Positions 36,740 through 40,402 of a stretch of DNA of 40,402 bases are shown here, piece after piece (within the stretch, counting starts at the first letter, position 1; each line of letters opens with the position of its first letter). The notes beneath the pieces were generated by a model. That model made no database searches, was not told where the DNA came from, and saw nothing but the letters and a program-made list of their open reading frames with translations. Source of the DNA: Alphaproteobacteria bacterium (GTDB taxonomy: Bacteria; Pseudomonadota; Alphaproteobacteria; UBA2966); NCBI GenBank assembly GCA_018654745.1, contig JABILA010000083.1, positions 1 through 40,402 on the forward strand, in the 5' to 3' direction. The position numbers were made by a program, and so were the translations under genes.

Positions 36740-37578
36740 TATTTTTGTTCCCGGTTTGGTGTCCACGACTGGGCCTGGCGAGTTGCCTCGGCGACGACAT
36801 TTTTGCTCAATCGGCGTTTGAGGGCTTTGACGTTTTCAATAGCCGAGATGTCCCCGTTCTGGGCAGCCAGCAATGACCATTTCAGCGCAGCGACATTGCT
36901 TTTCTCGACCCCGGAACCGGTTGCATAGCGTTTGCCAAGTTTGGCCTGCGCCCGAACATGTCCTTGATCTGCGGCCCGAACGAACCATTTGACGGATGAT
37001 TTCAGGTCCTTATCGATCCCTTTACCATCCCGTAAAATCTTGCCCATATTGTACTGCGCACGCCTGTCACCCTGTGCCGCGGCTTTGCCGATCCAAAGTG
37101 CCGCCTGGGCATCGTGCTGCGGCACGCCCATTCCATAGCCATACATTTTGCCGAGGGTATATTGAGATCTGGCCAGGCCTTGATCTGCTGACTTTTTGAG
37201 CCAGTGGCCCGCTTTGCGGTGATCCTTTTTAACGCCATCTCCGGCAATATATGAAGAGGCAAGATTGTGTTGTGCAACGGCCAGCCCGTTTTTTGCGGCC
37301 ATCGTCCACCATTTTACCGCAGCCTGGTGATCAACCGGGGTGCCTTTGCCTTCGTCAAACAATACACCAAGGTTATATTGGGACTTCACGTCACCTGACT
37401 CAGCGGCTGCTGTCCACTCCTTCATCGCACCCACGAAATCGGCTTGCTCATAAGCTTTGGCCCCGGAGGCGAAGTCAGCCTTCGCCGACGGAACAAGTTG
37501 AATAACCGCGGCAAAAATCAGCACGACAATAGCGGCTGGCGCTATGAAGAATTTCCGGATCCCTGTCAGTTGTCTCAT
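36739..37578 (-). CDS. exported Sel1-repeat protein between mlaC and mlaA
   Basis: A 279-residue secreted protein. MRQLTGIRKFFIAPAA starts a signal peptide ending near AKA (about 35). Six or more 36-residue Sel1 repeats follow, each of the form AExGDxxAQYNLGxxxxxGxGVxxDxxxAxxW; clear ones are SGDVKSQYNLG, NGLAVAQHNLAS, QGLARSQYTLG, QGDRRAQYNMG and QGHVRAQAKLG. Such solenoids scaffold periplasmic or envelope complexes. The stop TAA shares its last A with the mlaA start, so the two are coupled and a role in the Mla system is likely. ATG 37578 is preferred (AGGTGG nine bases before) to an in-frame GTG at 37611. Confidence 0.85.
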   Translation of the reverse strand: MRQLTGIRKFFIAPAAIVVLIFAAVIQLVPSAKADFASGAKAYEQADFVGAMKEWTAAAESGDVKSQYNLGVLFDEGKGTPVDHQAAVKWWTMAAKNGLAVAQHNLASSYIAGDGVKKDHRKAGHWLKKSADQGLARSQYTLGKMYGYGMGVPQHDAQAALWIGKAAAQGDRRAQYNMGKILRDGKGIDKDLKSSVKWFVRAADQGHVRAQAKLGKRYATGSGVEKSNVAALKWSLLAAQNGDISAIENVKALKRRLSKNVVAEATRQAQSWTPNREQK

Positions 37579-37626
37579 TGTTTCGCCCCACCTTCGTGTT
37601 TTTGTCAGCACATATATTTGCGCTGC

Positions 37627-38346
37627 CTAATTTGAGGTAAGTACAGGTAATTTATCAGTTCGTGCGCGTAATGCAGCCATTAAACCATCAATTCCACTAC
37701 TTTTAATCACGCTGCCAAACTCAGATCGTTGTGTTACAGCCATACTGACGCCTTCCACCGAAATGTCGATGATGCGGAACTGGTTGTTACTCGCACGTAT
37801 GCGCCAGTCACTGATCAGCGGCGCGCTGCCTGGTCGGTCAATCCGCGTTTTGACGATCGCATCCTTTTTGCCAGCCTGGCGCGCTGACAACACTGTAAAT
37901 GTCTGGCCGTTATAACCGCCAAACCTGGCTGAATAGCTATTCAGGAAATAGGTGGAATAAATCCGGATATAGGTGTTGCGTTGGTTTGGCGTCATCTTGC
38001 GCCAGGTTCTGCCAAGAACAAACCGGCCGATGAATTGCAAATCGAACCCTTGCGCCAACAATTGTCGCAAGATGGTTTCACGGTCGGTCATCGAGGCATT
38101 GGGTGAGCGCAAAACATGCAGGGCCTGACCTGCAAGCCATTGAACGAATTTTGAAGCACCATCCGGCGAAGTTGCGGCCATGGCAGGTGAGGCTGCAAAC
38201 AGAACGGCCCCAGAGCTGATCGTTGCTGTAATGACGGGTGTCAGCAGCAGTTTCAGCAGACTCCGGCGAGAACAATCAGGAAGATTTGGATCAAGGTCTG
38301 CCGGTTTTAACCGGTAATGATCCTGGCGTTTCAGGCAGCGATGCAT
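37627..38346 (-). CDS. mlaC: MlaC/Ttg2D phospholipid-binding protein, Tat-type signal
   Basis: Periplasmic lipid shuttle of the Mla pathway, 239 residues. An unusual N-terminus carries a twin-arginine motif (CSRRSLLKLLL at about 26-36), a hydrophobic run and an AMA cleavage site near 58, so export by Tat is likely. The MlaC fold follows (FIGRFVLGRTWRKMTPNQRNTY and DWRIRASNNQFRIIDISVEGVSM are typical). ATG 38346 has GAGG six bases upstream. It leads the mlaC-sel1-mlaA unit. The MlaFEDB transporter genes are not in the window. Confidence 0.88.
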   Translation of the reverse strand: MHRCLKRQDHYRLKPADLDPNLPDCSRRSLLKLLLTPVITATISSGAVLFAASPAMAATSPDGASKFVQWLAGQALHVLRSPNASMTDRETILRQLLAQGFDLQFIGRFVLGRTWRKMTPNQRNTYIRIYSTYFLNSYSARFGGYNGQTFTVLSARQAGKKDAIVKTRIDRPGSAPLISDWRIRASNNQFRIIDISVEGVSMAVTQRSEFGSVIKSSGIDGLMAALRARTDKLPVLTSN

Positions 38347-38640
38347 TGAATTCCTCAAAGACACAAACTTACGAGACAGACTTGTCTGGCATTATGACTT
38401 ATTCGCTCTGAAATCGGAAAAGTTTTTGGAATTTAGTGTTTTTTGGAAATTTGACTGAAATCAAATTTTTCTACATCAGTAAAACAGATGTTTTCAAGTT
38501 ATTGGAATAAAAAGAGAAAACAAGACTGTGAATAAATCTGTGGATAACTTGTGAATTAAAAATATTGATGTAGTAAAGTTATACACAACTTTGTTGAGTA
38601 CTGGCAAGTAATTTCGTTGAAAAAGAATCTTCATTTGCGC
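38347..38640. other. AT-rich intergenic region upstream of mlaC
   Basis: About 290 bases, visibly richer in A and T than the flanking DNA, with no gene. It holds the mlaC promoter on the minus strand, an 8-bp palindromic stem (AAATTTGA 38447-38454 with TCAAATTT 38461-38468), an inverted repeat flanking a DnaA-box cluster (CTACATCA 38471-38478 with TGATGTAG 38566-38573), and the promoter of the downstream purine-rich transcript. Confidence 0.7.
38527..38587. promoter_or_regulatory. cluster of three DnaA boxes (oriC-like)
   Basis: Three sequences match the DnaA consensus TTATNCACA: TTATTCACA (minus strand, 38527-38535), TTATCCACA (minus, 38539-38547; the high-affinity form) and TTATACACA (plus, 38579-38587). 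They lie within 61 AT-rich bases and between an 8-bp inverted repeat. This could be a replication origin or a DnaA-controlled promoter for mlaC or the adjacent non-coding transcript. Confidence 0.65.
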
Positions 38641-38646
38641 GATACT
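38617..38646 (+). promoter_or_regulatory. candidate promoter of the large non-coding transcript
   Basis: TTGAAA (38617-38622) and GATACT (38641-38646) are 18 bases apart, giving a predicted start near 38653, just where the AT-rich DNA changes to the purine-rich stretch. Confidence 0.45.
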
Positions 38647-39656
38647 TATCTCGCACGCAATTGTGTGGGAGGTCAAACCGGTTACTGAAACCGGACGCTG
38701 CAGGCAAGACAGGTTCTTCGGAACAGGAATTATCGGCAACGAACGGACAGGGACAGGTTAATCTCCACCAGATAAACCGGGCGATTATGACGGATCCGGG
38801 TCGGGGGCAGGGGCGTTTGACGCAAGTCGGACAACAATGTTCCAGGATCAGGAAAAACGAATAAAAGCAACTGGTGAGCGGTTCCGGAACTCATTCGTAT
38901 GATGCCTCGGCAAAATACAAATGGATTTCGAACAGGTTCAACGAAACGGATTGTTTGGTCAGGACGGCATGTTCTCCATTCGGCAGGACGGTCGTTTACC
39001 GCAGGAAAGAAGCTTGCAGAAGTGGAATTCCGTTGGGTAGGCAACTGGATCGTCGGGCGGTTGCAGGAAGTCAGCGACCTGTTTGTGGGACCTTCGGGTA
39101 ACCAGACAACGCCGACAGAATGGAACCGGAGGTTATCAGGGACCGGAATGAAACGGGTGATTCTCCGGAATGATCCGCAGACAGGAAGGAAGCCGGTAAT
39201 CCGGAGGGTGCAAACCGGTTTCGGGAACAAGAACTTGCTTGCAAGGGATAGTTCCAGCCAAAGCGGAGGGAAGTCAGGTGATGCGGTTGAAGGCTTCGGT
39301 CTGAAACAGCCAGCCAGGTGGACATCGGCGGAGGTGAAACGGAGAGCGCCAACGAGCGCATGAAAATGGGCTCAGGCGGATGGACGCGATGAAGCGGTCT
39401 GGAAGTCAGTCATGAACCGGAAAGTGGTCTTCGCGGAGCACAGGAAGGAACAGGACCGGACAAAGGGACGCAGGGGCGTGGCCAGGGTCGCCGGAACGCG
39501 GGACTGGAAGATTTGAGACCGACTGGCGGGATCAAATAACAGGGTTTCGAAGGGACTTGCGGTTAACGCCGTTGAAGTTGGAAGCAAAAAGCGTCCAGGT
39601 CTTCATTGATCAGGATGTCGGAGCAGAAGACAGCGACAGTGCGCAGGAAACAGGGT

Positions 39657-39727
39657 TTCCGGAGATGGGACGTCAAACAATCAGGGGCTGGGAAGTCGAT
39701 TTATCGGCTTCGGCAGGTTCCGGAGAT
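39657..39727 (+). repeat. short direct repeat TTCCGGAGAT within the candidate RNA
   Basis: TTCCGGAGAT occurs at 39657-39666 and 39718-39727, each preceded by CAGG plus G or T. The spacing is 61 bases. It may reflect an internal duplication or a repeated structural module. Confidence 0.45.
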
Positions 39728-39847
39728 CAAAATGGGGATCGCAAGATCGTCATGAGGTCAAAAGAGCAGCCAACCAGTTGATTGCCGAATGTTCGCATTC
39801 GGGATGCTGACCGACACAGTAAAGTGTGAGGGGCTTGACCGGCTCCT

Positions 39848-39924
39848 GGGCGTCAGGGGGGGTCTTTCGCGGGACACGAAGCAAGGGACCCACTCCTTTG
39901 CTCCCTGACGCTCATTTATTTTTT
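39848..39924 (+). terminator. intrinsic terminator at the end of the purine-rich transcript
   Basis: 39848-39858 (GGGCGTCAGGG) pairs with 39903-39913 (CCCTGACGCTC) as an 11-bp stem with one G-T pair. Inner stems GGGTC (39860-39864)/GACCC (39887-39891) and TTCG (39866-39869)/CGAA (39877-39880) fill the loop. ATTTATTTTTT follows directly. This is the form of a Rho-independent terminator with a branched hairpin. Confidence 0.7.
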
Positions 39925-40161
39925 CGCTCTTTTATCTTCAGATAACTTCATCAAACATTTTTGCGGCTCCTGCATATTCGGGCAGTGCTCGGCAACGAAT
40001 GCTTAAACAGGCGTCAGGCATCTGATGCCGCGCCTTATAGCAGCAAAATACCTGTTTCGCAACAAGATTTTGTGCTTGTCTTCATTTTTGTTCTAAATGT
40101 TGGGGTGCGACGCTGAAGCCTGCATGTCCCCGGCGTGGATCAAGCGTGGATCAGGCGGGGG
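39925..40161. other. intergenic region between terminator and EAL remnant
   Basis: No gene is seen. It contains a small perfect stem TTATCT-TC-AGATAA (39932-39945) and a larger one, AGGCG (40009-40013) with CGCCT (40031-40035) enclosing GGCA (40017-40020)/TGCC (40026-40029), which could terminate the EAL gene on the minus strand. Composition returns to that of ordinary intergenic DNA. Confidence 0.45.
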
Positions 40162-40165
40162 TCAG
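40133..40165. repeat. 11-bp tandem repeat, three copies, at the EAL stop codon
   Basis: GCGTGGATCAA (40133-40143), GCGTGGATCAG (40144-40154) and the diverged GCGGGGGTCAG (40155-40165) follow each other without gap. The last copy contains the EAL stop codon (TCA on the plus strand at 40162-40164), so the repeat arose across the end of that gene. Confidence 0.65.
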
Positions 40166-40263
40166 GCGTCTATTTTTCCGCCATATTTGCTGTGGGTGAC
40201 CCAGTCAAAAAAGTCGTCGGCCAACACTGGTTTGCTGATGAAATAGCCCTGGGCCTGATTGCA
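40162..40263 (-). pseudogene. C-terminal end of an EAL-domain gene, cut by an insertion sequence
   Basis: The last 33 codons of a c-di-GMP phosphodiesterase (EAL) domain. CNQAQGYFISKPVLADDF is the strongly conserved closing segment of EAL proteins, followed by FFDWV and a stop. The frame ends abruptly where IS256-type end sequence begins (next codon would be Pro in place of the usual Gly/Leu). The upstream part of the gene lies beyond the insertion, outside the window. The gene is presumably inactivated for its extreme C-terminus, though the bulk of the EAL domain upstream may survive as a truncated protein. Confidence 0.85.
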
Positions 40264-40282
40264 GGGGAGCGTTAGAAATTCC

Positions 40283-40318
40283 GTGTCATTTCTTTAAACT
40301 GAAGAAAAGGAATGACAC
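40283..40318 (+). repeat. hairpin spanning the transposase ribosome binding site
   Basis: GTGTCATT (40283-40290) pairs with AATGACAC (40311-40318), with TCTT/AAGA (40291-40294 and 40302-40305) as an inner stem. The right arm abuts the transposase ATG at 40319 and the Shine-Dalgarno AAGGA lies at its base, so the stem could reduce translation, as is common near insertion sequence ends. Confidence 0.5.
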
Positions 40319-40402
40319 ATGCGAAATGATTTTGATTTTGATACAGCTCTTTCTGCCCTGCAAGATGGCCAGAAGCTGACAGGCAAGGACGGCATTTTGA
40401 CG
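40319..40402 (+). CDS. IS256-family (Mutator) transposase, N-terminal 28 residues
   Basis: DDE-type transposase of the IS256/Mutator family that moves the element. Only the first 28 residues are in the window; NDFDFDTALSALQDGQKLTG followed by KDGILT is the characteristic opening of many alphaproteobacterial IS256-family transposases. No catalytic residue lies in this part. AAAAGGAA eight to ten bases upstream is the likely ribosome binding site. The frame is open to the window edge, so nothing suggests the transposase itself is broken. Confidence 0.85.
   Translation, partial: MRNDFDFDTALSALQDGQKLTGKDGILT

Larger units (their letters stand above)
38653..39924 (+). ncRNA. candidate large structured non-coding RNA (about 1.27 kb)
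   Basis: No frame on either strand in this stretch resembles a protein: the longest are short, lack ribosome binding sites, and have low-complexity, inconsistent composition. The + strand is conspicuously purine-rich and full of CCGGA words (11 by eye, for example at 38691, 38884, 39126, 39143, 39165, 39491, 39659, 39720) and of CAGG/GGAA. Several local hairpins use stable tetraloops: GTTC-TTCG-GAAC (38713-38724), ACC-TTCG-GGT (39090-39099), CCGAATG-TTCG-CATTCGG (39785-39802) and GATC-GCAA-GATC (39737-39748). Others are CCGGTT/AACCGG (38678-38694) and CGGT/ACCG (38989-39001). A promoter precedes it and a T-tract terminator ends it. It does not match RNase P, tmRNA, SRP RNA, 6S or a group I/II intron core that I can recognise. 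A degenerate non-functional region is the alternative. Confidence 0.5.
40264..40402 (+). mobile_element. left end of an IS256-family insertion sequence (continues off window)
   Basis: The sequence GGGGAGCGTTAGAAATTCC (from 40264) and the GTGTCATTTC that follows look like the terminal inverted repeat region of IS256-family elements, directly followed by a transposase start. The exact tip (40264-40267) and the 8-9 bp target duplication cannot be set without the right end; if present, the duplication would be the bases just left of 40264. Confidence 0.8.

Noticed and set aside
38730..39363. Open frames in both orientations (166 residues minus, 154 residues plus) in the purine-rich region
   Set aside because: They overlap each other, lack ribosome binding sites, have unnatural residue make-up, and the region shows RNA-like hairpins instead.
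38653..39924. RNase P RNA, tmRNA or group II intron
   Set aside because: None of their hallmark motifs was found and the length is wrong for the first two.

Overview
The window (about 40.4 kb, moderate GC) is chromosomal DNA of an alphaproteobacterium. The evidence is a complete Caulobacter/Tad-type Flp pilus locus (cpaA-cpaB-cpaC-cpaD-cpaE-cpaF-tadB-tadC), stand-alone PAS histidine kinases, a cobbled MlaA/MlaC lipid-transport locus with a Tat-type MlaC signal, and a DgcN/DgcA D-glutamate gene pair known from marine Proteobacteria. A marine Rhodospirillales/Kiloniellales-like bacterium fits, but the exact genus cannot be read from this sequence.

Layout. 1-8520 (+): the 3' part of a PAS histidine kinase, a GFA-family zinc protein, formate-tetrahydrofolate ligase, an orphan Rieske oxygenase, an exported thioredoxin-fold protein, a coiled-coil protein made of 36-residue tandem repeats, and a GAF-GAF-PAS class III adenylyl cyclase. 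8541-12595: a 1028-residue multi-PAS histidine kinase (+) convergent with a receiver/degenerate-GGDEF regulator (-). 13114-22989 (+): Flp pilin and the Tad secretion operon, closed by a small Sel1-repeat gene. 23018-25897 (-): TPR/SPOR lipoprotein (TadD-like), a large Tad-domain pseudopilin-like protein and TadE. 26237-31631 (-): a carbon-metabolism operon tkt-gap-pgk-fba ending in a strong terminator. 32040-34686 (-): dgcA, dgcN and a gamma-carbonic-anhydrase-like gene. 34862-35410 (+): an ACT-domain protein. 35441-38346 (-): mlaC, a Sel1 lipid-locus partner and a long mlaA, the last two start/stop-overlapped.

38347-40402 is the unusual end of the window. An AT-rich intergenic stretch carries three consensus DnaA boxes within 61 bp. 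It is followed by a sigma70-like promoter and then about 1.27 kb that has no credible reading frame in either orientation, is strongly purine/CCGGA-rich on the + strand, contains several C(UUCG)G and GNRA hairpins, and ends in a hairpin plus T-tract. I read this as a candidate large structured non-coding RNA. Beyond it lies the last 33 codons of an EAL-domain gene cut off by the left end of an IS256-family element, whose transposase begins at 40319 and runs out of the window.

Functionally, the left half combines surface-attachment machinery (Flp pilus) with second-messenger and two-component signalling (cAMP cyclase, kinases, degenerate c-di-GMP protein, broken EAL gene). The right half is central carbon metabolism, D-glutamate use and outer-membrane lipid homeostasis. 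No tRNA, rRNA or CRISPR array was seen.
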